Of a stretch of DNA of 64,000 bases, positions 55,555-63,821 are shown in pieces. The position numbers and the translations under genes were made by a program. Where the stretch lies: the NCBI GenBank assembly GCA_016712265.1, contig JADJRJ010000011.1, positions 18,327 through 82,326 of the forward strand. Direction: 5' to 3'. The first letter of the stretch is position 1, and each line of letters opens with the position of its first letter. The notes beneath the pieces were generated by a model, which saw only the letters and a list, made by a program, of their open reading frames with translations, ran no database searches and was not told the DNA's origin. Source of the DNA: Gemmatimonadota bacterium. Its GTDB lineage: Bacteria > Gemmatimonadota > Gemmatimonadetes > Gemmatimonadales > Gemmatimonadaceae.

Positions 55555-55950
55555 TCACCCATAGACGACGTCGAACGTGAACGCGATGGCGTCATTCGCC
55601 GCCAGACCGACCCCGGTGAAATCCCCGTACATGTAGAGGTTCCCCGCCCCGATCGTCGCCGCGTCATGCAGCCCGGCATTCGTGACCGTCCCCGAGCCCG
55701 ACGCCGTATAAGTCGCCGTCACCCGGTAGGTGTCCCCGGTCACGTTCGTCGAATAGGAGGAACTCGATCCCGTGATCCGCGTCCCGGCGGTAGCCGAAAG
55801 ATCGGACGCGGTTTCGGTGAACAGTCCGGTTGCCGTTGTCGTTGCGGTGCCGGCCCCCGTTCCCCATCCAACATAGAGGGGTTCGGTTCCCGTGCCCCGG
55901 AGGCGGTTGACTGCAACGGCGCGTCCGGCCGTGGTTACGACTGTCGCCAT
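55555..55950 (-). CDS. Small virion protein
   Basis: 131 residues. VTTAGRAVAVNRLRGTGTEP, YVGWGTGAGTATTTATGLFT, SSSYSTNVTGDTYRVTATYT, AGLHDAATIGAGNLYMYGDF. The PLYVGWGTG-A...T..L..E and NAGLHDAA patterns are seen in phage fibre and base proteins. Likely decoration or fibre. Confidence 0.6.
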   Translation of the reverse strand: MATVVTTAGRAVAVNRLRGTGTEPLYVGWGTGAGTATTTATGLFTETASDLSATAGTRITGSSSSYSTNVTGDTYRVTATYTASGSGTVTNAGLHDAATIGAGNLYMYGDFTGVGLAANDAIAFTFDVVYG

Positions 55951-56117
55951 GGCAGGATTCTCCTGATCGCGCGGCGGACCCTGTAGGCCCAGCGGTAGAG
56001 CGGATTGCGGTGGTAGAAGGTGACGACGCCGAGGTCCTCGACGCGGCCGTTCGCCCGGATGACCGTGACCCGGATCGAGGCGGACTTCGCACCAACCGGC
56101 GCGACCATCTTCGTCAT
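55935..56117 (-). CDS. Small basic protein
   Basis: 60 residues from the ATG at 56117 (ATGA overlap). APVGAKSASIRVTVIRANGR, GVVTFYHRNPLYRWAYRVRR, ending basic (IRRILPWRQS). May associate with the virion or nucleic acid. No family. Confidence 0.5.
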   Translation of the reverse strand: MTKMVAPVGAKSASIRVTVIRANGRVEDLGVVTFYHRNPLYRWAYRVRRAIRRILPWRQS

Positions 56118-56332
56118 CGCGGCTTTCCGTAGTTCGGAGGGAAGATCGGATAGGGGTCGCCCAGCGGCGGGTTCACGAACTTGATGTCGACCCGATCGAG
56201 GCATTCCCGGCAGACCAGCCATCCCGTCCAGGTCAGCGCCCGGTCGGCGGCCTGCATCTGCTTTTCCAGTTCGTCGTGATGGAACTCGCCGCCGCAGCGG
56301 TCGCATTCGGCCTTGGGGCCGCGGAACTTCAT
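56114..56332 (-). CDS. Stand-alone zinc-ribbon phage protein
   Basis: 72 residues. CDRCGGEFHHDELEKQMQAA and WTGWLVCRECLDRVDIKFVN supply two CxxC pairs. The same layout is fused to the C-terminus of the 53644 protein (CPRC...WTGLYVCHSCLDE). Homologues occur near head-tail genes of many phages. ATGA overlaps with both neighbours. Confidence 0.7.
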   Translation of the reverse strand: MKFRGPKAECDRCGGEFHHDELEKQMQAADRALTWTGWLVCRECLDRVDIKFVNPPLGDPYPIFPPNYGKPR

Positions 56333-57024
56333 GGCCGCCAGTACGCGGAGAAGTCGCCGAAAATCCGGGTCGGAACCCGTTCGCGATCCTCGTTCTGCGC
56401 CCGGACCAGAAGGCCCTCGTATTCCTGGCGGAGGTATTGGAGTTTCCCGCCGTCGACCGTGGGACGGACCTTCCCGAGCTCGTATGCCATCCCCGCCACG
56501 AATGCCGGCAGGAACCGATCCGGGATCGCGATGTTCTCCGCCGCCGAGGTCACGTCCTCGGTGCGCTGGATGTACCAGTAGTACAGGCTTTCCGTCGACG
56601 AGGTGTCGGGCGTCGGCCAGACGATGATCCGTGCCCCATCGACCTCGCGGAGCACGACATAGGACGACGGCCTGCCCTCCGTCCCCTTGTTCGACAGCGC
56701 CGCATATTCCGAACGGGATAGCCGCCCCATCGTGAGGTCGATATCATCACCCGAGCTGTCGTCCCGGAACGCAACCTCCGTCACGTCGATGCAATCGTCC
56801 GGTAGGGAATAGGTCGATACTCCGGACGACAGGACCATCGTCGTCGAGACGCACTGCCAGAGATTGAGGGAGCGGTTGGACCAGTCCATCAGGATACGGT
56901 TCGCCGCCCTGCGGCCGTACCTGTGCAGCCATGCGTCCCCGGGCTCGCCCCCGGTCATGGCAATGGCGTCGTCCATGATCTCGGCCAGGTCGAGCGTCCA
57001 GGTGCGAAGGCCGGAAGTGGACAT
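56329..57024 (-). CDS. gp11-like tail adaptor (tail tubular A-like)
   Basis: 231 residues from the ATG at 57024. LRTWTLDLAEIMDDAIAMTG, RRAANRILMDWSNRSLNLWQ, CVSTTMVLSSGVSTYSLPDD and MGRLSRSEYAALSNKGTEGR match the T7 gp11-type adaptor: a helical bundle and a beta sheet with the WPTPD motif. It forms the ring below the portal to which tail and fibres attach. Confidence 0.72.
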   Translation of the reverse strand: MSTSGLRTWTLDLAEIMDDAIAMTGGEPGDAWLHRYGRRAANRILMDWSNRSLNLWQCVSTTMVLSSGVSTYSLPDDCIDVTEVAFRDDSSGDDIDLTMGRLSRSEYAALSNKGTEGRPSSYVVLREVDGARIIVWPTPDTSSTESLYYWYIQRTEDVTSAAENIAIPDRFLPAFVAGMAYELGKVRPTVDGGKLQYLRQEYEGLLVRAQNEDRERVPTRIFGDFSAYWRP

Positions 57025-57031
57025 TCCTACC

Positions 57032-58546
57032 TCACCCGTTCCACGGAGGCGCCAGCTTGTACGGATCATTGGACGGCAGCATGTCGGTATGACCGAACGT
57101 CCACGCCATCCACGCCTGCGTTCGCTCCCGGTCGCCCTCGCCCATGTAGTAGCCGAGGCACTTGACCACCATCGCCGGCTGTCGGGCTCCGGTATCCGGT
57201 GCGTTGCCGATATTGAGGACGGCGTGGCCGCTCAACCGCCCGTCGAGCGCCGCGGCCGATCCCGTGGTCTCGCGCTGGACGCCATTGCGCCAGATCGTGA
57301 CCGCCTTCGACGCAGTGTCGATCCGGACATAGACCAGTTGCATCGCGGTCAGCGTGGCCACGGAGCAGTCGATCTGCACCCGCTCCGTCGTGCCGGCCGC
57401 GGTATTGGCAAACACCCGCAACTGCGCGTTGGACGCCGCGAACAGACCCCATCCGGGCCCGCCGACCGGGTCGCCGGCGCAGAGGATCGCGTCCGTGGTC
57501 GTGGTCGAGGAAACCGAGAACAGGCCGAATATATCGACGACGTCAGAAACGCCCGGCTGGATGTCGTAGACCAGCGCCGCGTTTTCGCCGCTCGGCGTGC
57601 CGTGGAAATAGCCGTCGTTGAGCGTCGTCAGCGTCCGGCCGGAAAGATGGATGCCCTCCGCGGCATCGAAGCCCGGCAGGCTGTATTCCGCGACGATCCG
57701 ATCCTCGTCGAGATCGACGACGACGACACCGCCATCCGATCCGTTCGTGCCCCACGACACATAGACGAGATCGTAGGTGGAATCGTAGAAAAGCTGATCC
57801 CAGGTCGAGGCCCCGGCGTCGTAGGCCGCATCCTCGGCGCCGGCCATGGTGATCCGGCTCACACCGGAGGTAGTGCCGACGTAGAGCATGTCGCGACCGG
57901 CGTCGTAGGCAAGGCCGTTGGGCGCGGTGAACGCGATGTCGTCGTCGTCCAGCAGCGTGCCGTCCGTCTGGATGTGGCGGACCAGGTTGCCGGACAGGTC
58001 CGAGAACCAGAGGGTATCGTCGGACGTGTCGTAGGCGACGCCCTGGACGCTCTCGATCCCCGGATAGAGCGGCGCCAGGAGGATTTCTCCCAGCTTGGTC
58101 GAGAAGTCCGCCGACATATGAACCAGCGAAGGCGCATAGGTGAGGTCGCCGTCGAGGTTCCGGCCATCATTCCCGCACCACCAAGTCCCGTCCGGCGCCC
58201 GGACAAGCCCCGTGCAGGTGAACCCTTCCCCGGTGTCCCCACCACTGGCGTCGGGCAGCGCATAGGTCGCGATCTTGGTGCCGGTGAGGCGCGTCCGGCT
58301 CAGGCTGTCGTTGCTGCCATCGAACGAAACCTGACCGCTGGATGCGGTCGGACGGTTGTCGGATGTCGATTGCGCAGGAGACGTCCCCGGGTCGGCCTCG
58401 GACGGCCATGATGCGACTGCGCCATCCGCAAGCGATCGGGCGTCCCAGAGATCGACGGCCGCGGCGTCCCGGAGGGGCGACCATGCGTATGTCCCAGCGG
58501 TCCTCGCAACATCCCGCGTGACGGCCCGGGACAATGTCCGCAGCAT
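57032..58546 (-). CDS. Virion protein with propeller and LamG-like domains
   Basis: 504 residues from the ATG at 58546. N-terminal helix (TLSRAVTRDVARTAGTYAWS), then propeller-like repeats (YDTSDDTLWFSDLSGNLVRH, LAYDAGRDMLYVGTTSGVSR, YDSTYDLVYVSWGTNGSDGG) and a C-terminal LamG-like part (VYVRIDTASKAVTIWRNGVQ, LNIGNAPDTGARQPAMVVKC). Likely a surface fibre or decoration that binds sugar. Precise role unknown. Confidence 0.6.
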   Translation of the reverse strand: MLRTLSRAVTRDVARTAGTYAWSPLRDAAAVDLWDARSLADGAVASWPSEADPGTSPAQSTSDNRPTASSGQVSFDGSNDSLSRTRLTGTKIATYALPDASGGDTGEGFTCTGLVRAPDGTWWCGNDGRNLDGDLTYAPSLVHMSADFSTKLGEILLAPLYPGIESVQGVAYDTSDDTLWFSDLSGNLVRHIQTDGTLLDDDDIAFTAPNGLAYDAGRDMLYVGTTSGVSRITMAGAEDAAYDAGASTWDQLFYDSTYDLVYVSWGTNGSDGGVVVVDLDEDRIVAEYSLPGFDAAEGIHLSGRTLTTLNDGYFHGTPSGENAALVYDIQPGVSDVVDIFGLFSVSSTTTTDAILCAGDPVGGPGWGLFAASNAQLRVFANTAAGTTERVQIDCSVATLTAMQLVYVRIDTASKAVTIWRNGVQRETTGSAAALDGRLSGHAVLNIGNAPDTGARQPAMVVKCLGYYMGEGDRERTQAWMAWTFGHTDMLPSNDPYKLAPPWNG

Positions 58547-58842
58547 CAGCCGTTGACCTTCACGGTTGCGTTCGCGTTGGTCCCGGTCTTGATGACGCGG
58601 ATATACCGCCACGGTCCGGCGATCAGCGCAGACGCCGCCGTGGTGCCGGTCAGCGTCGCCGCCGTGACGTAGGTCGTGTCGTCGATGGAAACCTGGATGG
58701 CGAGGCTGTCCGAAGCGTTCATCGCGGCGACGACGGCCCGCGTGCATTCGCCGAGATCGTCCCGGTAATCGAGCTCGTATGCCGACCCGGTCGCCGCGGC
58801 ATCGTCGTCATAGATCGTCTTGGTGGAGAAGATGCGCGGCAT
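58546..58842 (-). CDS. Small virion protein
   Basis: 98 residues. STKTIYDDDAAATGSAYELD, LAIQVSIDDTTYVTAATLTG, IAGPWRYIRVIKTGTNANAT. A small beta-sandwich-like protein of the discoidin-like head or fibre type. Coupled to 57032 by TGATG. Confidence 0.55.
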   Translation of the reverse strand: MPRIFSTKTIYDDDAAATGSAYELDYRDDLGECTRAVVAAMNASDSLAIQVSIDDTTYVTAATLTGTTAASALIAGPWRYIRVIKTGTNANATVKVNG

Positions 58843-58897
58843 CTGTAGACCTCCCAGATCGACGAGAAGGGCCGCCCGAGCGGACAGCCCTCCCCTA

Positions 58898-59581
58898 TCA
58901 GCCCGAATACTGGGCGGTTCCGAACAGCCCGTCCGTGGTGTCCGGGTCGGCCGAGAACACGACCATGTCCAGTACCTTCGTCGCGTCCGCAGCGGACTGG
59001 ACGGAATAGGTGCCCCGGACGTCGCCCGACTTCGCGGACCCCGTGCTGTCGGCGGCGGTGAACCCCGACGATGTCGTCGTCAGCGTGCCGTCCCACCAGA
59101 TCAGGACGTCCGAGCGCTTCGCCACCTTCAGCGGGAACCCGAAACGGTCCCCGGTGCCGATCGCGATCAGCGTCGAGACGACGGCGGTGTCGACCGAGAC
59201 CTGCGTAACCGTCTTGAACGCCTTGGGCGAGGTCGTCGCCGCGGCATTCGGGCCGGTCGTGGTCCAGACCAGCGTCTGGCCGTAGGCATCGGTTCCCGTG
59301 ATCGTGATGTTGACCGGGCTGTCGTCGCCGGTCGAGGTCACGGTGACCGCGCGCGGGACATCGAGCGTTGCCACACCACCTGAGGCGAGCGTGCCATTGA
59401 TGGTGAGGTTTCCCGCCGCCGCGGCGGACTGGGTCGCACAAACCGCGCCCGTGACGATCGCCGTGGGCGTGATCGTGTATCGCTGCCCAACGACCACGTC
59501 GAGGCCGCGGACCCCATAGCGGGACCCTCGACCTTCGGCGCGGCCGACGCGCAGGTCAGAGAAATGCGTGACGTTCGGCAT
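58898..59581 (-). CDS. Head fibre or decoration protein candidate
   Basis: 227 residues. LRVGRAEGRGSRYGVRGLDV, then Ala/Thr/Gly-rich beta sequence (GNLTINGTLASGGVATLDVP, VNITITGTDAYGQTLVWTTT), FPLKVAKRSDVLIWWDGTLT. Downstream of the capsid gene by 55 bases, where decoration proteins are usual. GGGAATC precedes the ATG. Confidence 0.58.
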   Translation of the reverse strand: MPNVTHFSDLRVGRAEGRGSRYGVRGLDVVVGQRYTITPTAIVTGAVCATQSAAAAGNLTINGTLASGGVATLDVPRAVTVTSTGDDSPVNITITGTDAYGQTLVWTTTGPNAAATTSPKAFKTVTQVSVDTAVVSTLIAIGTGDRFGFPLKVAKRSDVLIWWDGTLTTTSSGFTAADSTGSAKSGDVRGTYSVQSAADATKVLDMVVFSADPDTTDGLFGTAQYSG

Positions 59582-59636
59582 TTGATTCCCCTTTCGTCAA
59601 GAACGAGAGGGCGGAGCCGAAGCCCCGCCGCCGTCG

Positions 59637-60539
59637 TCAGGCGCCGGCAGAGCCGTAGATGCCCAGGGGATCGGAGAAGCCGAAGCTGTACCGCTCCGAG
59701 AAGTTCACCTTCATGCTGAAGGTGTCCTCGTCCTCCGTCATCCGCTTCTTCATGCCGGAGCGCTTGAAGTGGATCAGGGAGTGGTCGACGTCGGTGCGGA
59801 TGAACCACGCGTCCGGGTCCGTCAGGTACTGGTTCACCATGTACCCTTCGGGGATCATGTTCGACGTGACGAGGAAGTTCACGTCGTTGTTCGCCGTGTC
59901 GACCCGAAGCTGGGTCTTCAGCAGCCGCTCCGCGGTGCTCATGAGCGCCGGGGGAACGATAAGCTGGCGCGGACGGGCCGCGAACAGCTTGCCGCCCGAA
60001 TCCTTCCAGGCCGCGAGTGCGACATACATCGCGTCGAGCGCGGATTCCGACAGATCGACGGAGGCCGTGTTCGAGTTGGTGTAGACGCCGACCGGATGGT
60101 CCGTCGCGCAGAGCGCCTTGCCGTCGCCGCCGGCATAGGAACCGGCCGTGAAGGCGTTGTTGAGGACCGAGGCGCCCTTGATCTCCTTGGTGATCGCCAT
60201 GGATCGGCCGATCGCCCGGGCGTAGCGCATCGCGCCGCGCTCGTAGAGATTGTCCTCCATCGCCTCTTCGGTGATGATGAAGCCCTTCGCCACCGTCGTA
60301 TGCTGATAGCGAACGGTGTACTCTTCACCCCACTGCTCGTAGGTGACGGACGAACCCTCGGCCTTGTCCGAGGCGAGCCCCGGGGCGCCGAGCTTGACGT
60401 CCTCTTCCCAGGCCCGGTCCGAAGACATGACCTGGAAAATCTTGTCCCAGGTCTTGGGAACCTGGTTGTAGCTGTCGCCGAACAGCGCGTTGATCCCAGG
60501 GACCAACTGCTTGGCGATGAGGGCACGATTGATTGCCAT
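59637..60539 (-). CDS. Major capsid protein
   Basis: 300 residues. INRALIAKQLVPGINALFGD at the N-terminus, KGFIITEEAMEDNLYERGAM, KLFAARPRQLIVPPALMSTA, EGYMVNQYLTDPDAWFIRTD, DTFSMKVNFSERYSFGFSDP. This helix-then-beta order, with a long E-loop-like start, is that of HK97-fold subunits of the Mu gpT-like type. Placed between the decoration gene and the 58898 protein, with RBS AGGGAGGG. Confidence 0.85.
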   Translation of the reverse strand: MAINRALIAKQLVPGINALFGDSYNQVPKTWDKIFQVMSSDRAWEEDVKLGAPGLASDKAEGSSVTYEQWGEEYTVRYQHTTVAKGFIITEEAMEDNLYERGAMRYARAIGRSMAITKEIKGASVLNNAFTAGSYAGGDGKALCATDHPVGVYTNSNTASVDLSESALDAMYVALAAWKDSGGKLFAARPRQLIVPPALMSTAERLLKTQLRVDTANNDVNFLVTSNMIPEGYMVNQYLTDPDAWFIRTDVDHSLIHFKRSGMKKRMTEDEDTFSMKVNFSERYSFGFSDPLGIYGSAGA

Positions 60540-60553
60540 CTCTCAGCCCTCCC

Positions 60554-61132
60554 TTAGATGCCGGTCGTGGTCTTGTAGAAGTGCTCGTTGATGAGCACCT
60601 CGACCTTGGCGTAGGCGCCGACCTCGTTGTCCGCCCGCGGAACGAATCGGAGGACGCGGAGGTTGGCCGTCGCCGTGGTGCAGGTGGAGGTGTCGACCTC
60701 CTCCTTGCTGAGACCCGTGATGGTCGATCCGGTGTGGGTCGAGACGAAATCGGCGTTGGTGCCGATGTCCGCCTGAGCCGGCGTGGCGCTGTCGCTGTCC
60801 TGCTGCATCTCGAAGATGACATCCGTCGCGTCGATGACGCGGGCTTTTGCCCCTTCCGAGTTGAACGTGGACGTCGAGGCCGGCCAGTACGGCGAAAACG
60901 TCGGCTTGCCATTGGCGTCGACGTAGTCGCAGCCCTGGAAGACGCCGAGAATGGTGTTGCCGGCGGCGGCCAGCTCGACATAGCCGGTTGCCGTCATCTT
61001 CACGAAGTCGCCGAAGTAGATGGTGGTGTTGTAGGCGTTCGCGATCTTGTATTCGTTGAACGCGCCGTTGTACGGCGAGCCGTCGAGATGCTTGATCGGA
61101 ACCGCCCCACGGGGTGCGTCGGTGTTCGCCAT
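60554..61132 (-). CDS. Capsid decoration or cement protein candidate
   Basis: 192 residues. RGAVPIKHLDGSPYNGAFNE, ANAYNTTIYFGDFVKMTATG, GVFQGCDYVDANGKPTFSPY and RFVPRADNEVGAYAKVEVLI. Pattern as in DUF2190-like or other capsid decoration proteins: IYFGDFVkm...Vfqg..Y. Upstream of and adjacent to the capsid gene. Confidence 0.6.
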   Translation of the reverse strand: MANTDAPRGAVPIKHLDGSPYNGAFNEYKIANAYNTTIYFGDFVKMTATGYVELAAAGNTILGVFQGCDYVDANGKPTFSPYWPASTSTFNSEGAKARVIDATDVIFEMQQDSDSATPAQADIGTNADFVSTHTGSTITGLSKEEVDTSTCTTATANLRVLRFVPRADNEVGAYAKVEVLINEHFYKTTTGI

Positions 61133-61188
61133 TTTGGCGCTCCATCGCTAGGGGTGGAGCGCGTCACGAAACGGGGCGAGCGGCGTTG

Positions 61189-61674
61189 CTACCCGAACTG
61201 TGCGGGTCGTCGGACGCGCTGAACGGTGGTGAAGTGTTCCGAGTGATCCGAGAACGGCATGGCCCGCTCTTGCGGGATGTCGACCGCCTGATGGGCGCCG
61301 ACGTTCTGCCGATGGGCGAGGTCCGCGTAGTGACGATTGCGCTGCTGCACCAGCGTCGCCGAGACACGCATCAGCACGAGGTCGCCCTTGTGCGTCACCA
61401 CGTCGTCAGGCGCCACCGCAGCGGCGGCGATCATGTTCTTGAACGGCGGAAACTCGGGATACTCGGAGTATCGGGCCGGACGGTATCCTGTGCCGACGCG
61501 GGACCGATATTTCGCCTCGTCCTTCGAGACCCAGCGCAAGTGCTCGCCCGCGCTGGCCGGAGGGGTCATGGCGTTGATGTCGTTGGGATCGCGGAACAGA
61601 ACCTCGTCGAGTTCCATCGCTTCGCGGTCGGACATGGTGCGGTCGGAAAGGGACCGCTCGTCGCGCTGTTTCAT
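61189..61674 (-). CDS. Hypothetical head-region protein
   Basis: 161 residues. LRWVSKDEAKYRSRVGTGYR, SEYPEFPPFKNMIAAAAVAP, DLVLMRVSATLVQQRNRHYA. Lies between the scaffold candidate and the decoration gene, 14 bases after the scaffold stop. No family recognised; may regulate assembly. Confidence 0.52.
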   Translation of the reverse strand: MKQRDERSLSDRTMSDREAMELDEVLFRDPNDINAMTPPASAGEHLRWVSKDEAKYRSRVGTGYRPARYSEYPEFPPFKNMIAAAAVAPDDVVTHKGDLVLMRVSATLVQQRNRHYADLAHRQNVGAHQAVDIPQERAMPFSDHSEHFTTVQRVRRPAQFG

Positions 61675-61687
61675 CTCGTGTTCTCCT

Positions 61688-62689
61688 TCACCGCCCGGCG
61701 CCCGACGCCTGCTTCTCGCGGGCGTAGGACTTCGGGTTGATGCCGTGCCGTTCGCAGAAGATCATGTCCTCGGCGGTGAGGGTGATCTGTCTGGTCTGTC
61801 GTGGCGAGCTGGCGGAAGGACGGGATACGCCGGCAACAGCGAAACCGGCGGCCCGGGGCGCCCCACCCGGTCGGACCGGGTTGACGGGGCGGAAATCTGG
61901 GTGAATGGCCCGAAGGCCGGCGTTGATGCGCTCGATATATTCCGGATCGTCCGGGGTGAATCCCTGCGATTCAAGACGCTGAGCGATGGCACGGGCGTCG
62001 GCGAGGCGTTCGGGGCGCTCGTCAAGCCAGTCCGAGTGCGCGTCGGCCCACTTCTGCGCGTTGGGATGCAAACGCGGCGGAGGCTGCATCGGTTGCCGCA
62101 TCTGCGGCGGCGGCATCATGGGCTGCTGCGGCATCTGGGGCCGCTGCTGCTGCATCATCGCCCGGCGCTGCGCGATCTGGTGCAACTCCGGCCCTAGCTG
62201 CATCATGGTCGTGTCGATCCGCGAGATGTCGTCGGATCGGCCCTCGTCCATGGCTCGGCGTTTCTCGACGGTAAGCTGCTGCTGCACCGCCTGGAGATAC
62301 ATGAAGCGGTTTTCGACCGCCTGCGCCTCCAACTGCGCCCGCGCCATCGCCAGCGTCTGCCGTTCGTGGGCAAGCTGTTGGTTGTGCTGGTGCAGCGCAT
62401 GCGCGGCGGCAATGGCCTGGTCGCGTTCCTGCCTCAGCCGCTCGCGGACGCGCGCGGATCGGCTTTTCGGGCCGCGCGGCTCTTCCTGTGCGTCTTCGGC
62501 GTCGCTAGGTTCTGCGGCGTCGTCACCCCCCGGCACACCGTCATCGCCCTCCACGGGCGGTTTTTCGGGCTCCGGTGGGGTATCCGAAACGACGATCTCG
62601 AAATCGCCGCCGGTATCGTCGGAGTCACTGCCGATGGGGACGGAATCCGACCCCTTCGGAAGGTCATCCTTCCGTTCGAATTCGCTCAA
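61688..62689 (-). CDS. Scaffolding protein candidate
   Basis: 333 residues. Acidic N-terminus (DDTGGDFEIVVSDTPPEPEK, GDDGVPGGDDAAEPSDAEDA), a basic then coiled-coil middle (RERLRQERDQAIAAAHALHQ, AMARAQLEAQAVENRFMYLQ), Met/Gln/Pro-rich linker, and a C-terminal domain (TLTAEDMIFCERHGINPKSY). Strongly helical and acidic, upstream of the capsid gene: the profile of scaffolds. Confidence 0.7.
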   Translation of the reverse strand: MSEFERKDDLPKGSDSVPIGSDSDDTGGDFEIVVSDTPPEPEKPPVEGDDGVPGGDDAAEPSDAEDAQEEPRGPKSRSARVRERLRQERDQAIAAAHALHQHNQQLAHERQTLAMARAQLEAQAVENRFMYLQAVQQQLTVEKRRAMDEGRSDDISRIDTTMMQLGPELHQIAQRRAMMQQQRPQMPQQPMMPPPQMRQPMQPPPRLHPNAQKWADAHSDWLDERPERLADARAIAQRLESQGFTPDDPEYIERINAGLRAIHPDFRPVNPVRPGGAPRAAGFAVAGVSRPSASSPRQTRQITLTAEDMIFCERHGINPKSYAREKQASGAGR

Positions 62690-62737
62690 CAGACTGTCCT
62701 TCGGGTTTGGCCGGAATTATGCGGGCCGGCCGGGCCG

Positions 62738-62845
62738 CTAGAAGCGCTTGTGGATCAGGTGTATCGCGGCGGCGCCGATCCCGAGTGCAACCAGAACCGC
62801 GACGACGGACAGGAACGCCTTGATAGTGACCGGGTCGACGGCCAT
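62738..62845 (-). CDS. Small membrane peptide
   Basis: 35 residues, MAVDPVTIKAFLSVVAVLVA then LGIGAAAIHLIHKRF: one membrane helix and a basic end. Starts at an ATG overlapping the chaperonin stop (TGATGG). Too short for most callers; its overlap and strong hydrophobic helix support it. Confidence 0.45.
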   Translation of the reverse strand: MAVDPVTIKAFLSVVAVLVALGIGAAAIHLIHKRF

Positions 62846-63201
62846 CAGTACGAAACCGGCTCTTTCGGGCCCCAATTGCCAAGAATGCGATCGTCATGGA
62901 CGAAGGCAAATTCCTCGCGGTCAGTGCCGATATGGACGCGGCGCTCCTGGTAGCGGTTCCACTCGACCCAGTCGCCGATCTTGCAGTAGGGGCCGGTCGG
63001 GAACCGGGGTGACCCGTCTTGATGGTTGCCGGTGAATGCGTCGGGACCGAGGGCGACGACGAGGCCACGGGCGGATTTCGCCTCCGCGGCCTCCTTGCTG
63101 TCGTCGGGCAGGAAAATGCCGCCCTTGGTCCGCTCCTTGGCCGGCTGCATCTTGACGAGAATCTGGTAGCCGCAGGGCTTGATGGGGAGGTCAGTCGTCA
63201 T
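62845..63201 (-). CDS. GroES-like co-chaperonin
   Basis: 118 residues. IKPCGYQILVKMQPAKERTK is the Cpn10 N-strand; GGIFLPDDSKEAAEAKSARG holds the mobile loop (GGIxLP); LVVALGPDAF, the roof; KIGDWVEWNRYQERRVHI and FVHDDRILGNW close the barrel. A phage GroES could replace host GroES to fold its large capsid or tail subunits with host GroEL, as T4 gp31 does. It is encoded just upstream of the scaffold. Confidence 0.78.
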   Translation of the reverse strand: MTTDLPIKPCGYQILVKMQPAKERTKGGIFLPDDSKEAAEAKSARGLVVALGPDAFTGNHQDGSPRFPTGPYCKIGDWVEWNRYQERRVHIGTDREEFAFVHDDRILGNWGPKEPVSY

Positions 63202-63439
63202 CGCGACCGTCCTTCCACCCGTCGCGATAGCCGGCCCGATAGCCTTCTCGATAAGCGTCGCTGTCCTCGGGCGATGACAGGCCGTTGCTCACGGCAACAG
63301 TCGCGGTAAAGACGCCGCCCGCGCCCTGAAGCGCCTTCGTCCAATCGTCTTTCCAGCCCCACCATCGCGAGGCGCTGGTCCCCGACAAAGCGTCAGTATC
63401 AATCACCCACGTCCCCCATGGGGCATGATCGTCAGCCAC
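63191..63439 (-). CDS. Small hypothetical protein
   Basis: 82 residues from a GTG at 63439. ADDHAPWGTWVIDTDALSGT, SASRWWGWKDDWTKALQGAG, AYREGYRAGYRDGWKDGRDD: C-terminal repeats of YREGYRxGYRDGW. Unknown function. Confidence 0.5.
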   Translation of the reverse strand: MADDHAPWGTWVIDTDALSGTSASRWWGWKDDWTKALQGAGGVFTATVAVSNGLSSPEDSDAYREGYRAGYRDGWKDGRDDD

Positions 63440-63821
63440 GGCTCTGATCCTCCTGGCGGATCGTGTGGGCCTGCCCGCGGCCGATAACCGCGCCATACAT
63501 GCGTGCCGCGTCGGCGTTCTGCTGTGCTCGGATTGCGGCCTCTGCCATCGAGAAGTCATGCTGAGGCACGGGAGGGTCACCGAATGTCCAGACTCCAGTC
63601 CCAACGCCCGCACGCAACCCGTGCCGATCGAGCGCCTGCGCCGTGGGTCCGGGTGCCAGCTTCACGTCCGGGACGAACCCGGTCTTGACGTATTTCACCA
63701 GCTCCTCAGCGGCGAACGGAACGGCATCCGCATAGATGAGGCGTGTATTCAGCAAGTGCGCCACGATGTGATAGCGCAACTCGGCATCGGGCGACAGCCC
63801 GGATGGGACTTCATTCATCAA
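63432..63821 (-). CDS. Hypothetical protein
   Basis: 129 residues. ELRYHIVAHLLNTRLIYADA, PFAAEELVKYVKTGFVPDVK, AEAAIRAQQNADAARMYGAV. Two adjacent ATGs are possible starts; both overlap the upstream stop region. No domain recognised. Confidence 0.52.
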   Translation of the reverse strand: MMNEVPSGLSPDAELRYHIVAHLLNTRLIYADAVPFAAEELVKYVKTGFVPDVKLAPGPTAQALDRHGLRAGVGTGVWTFGDPPVPQHDFSMAEAAIRAQQNADAARMYGAVIGRGQAHTIRQEDQSRG

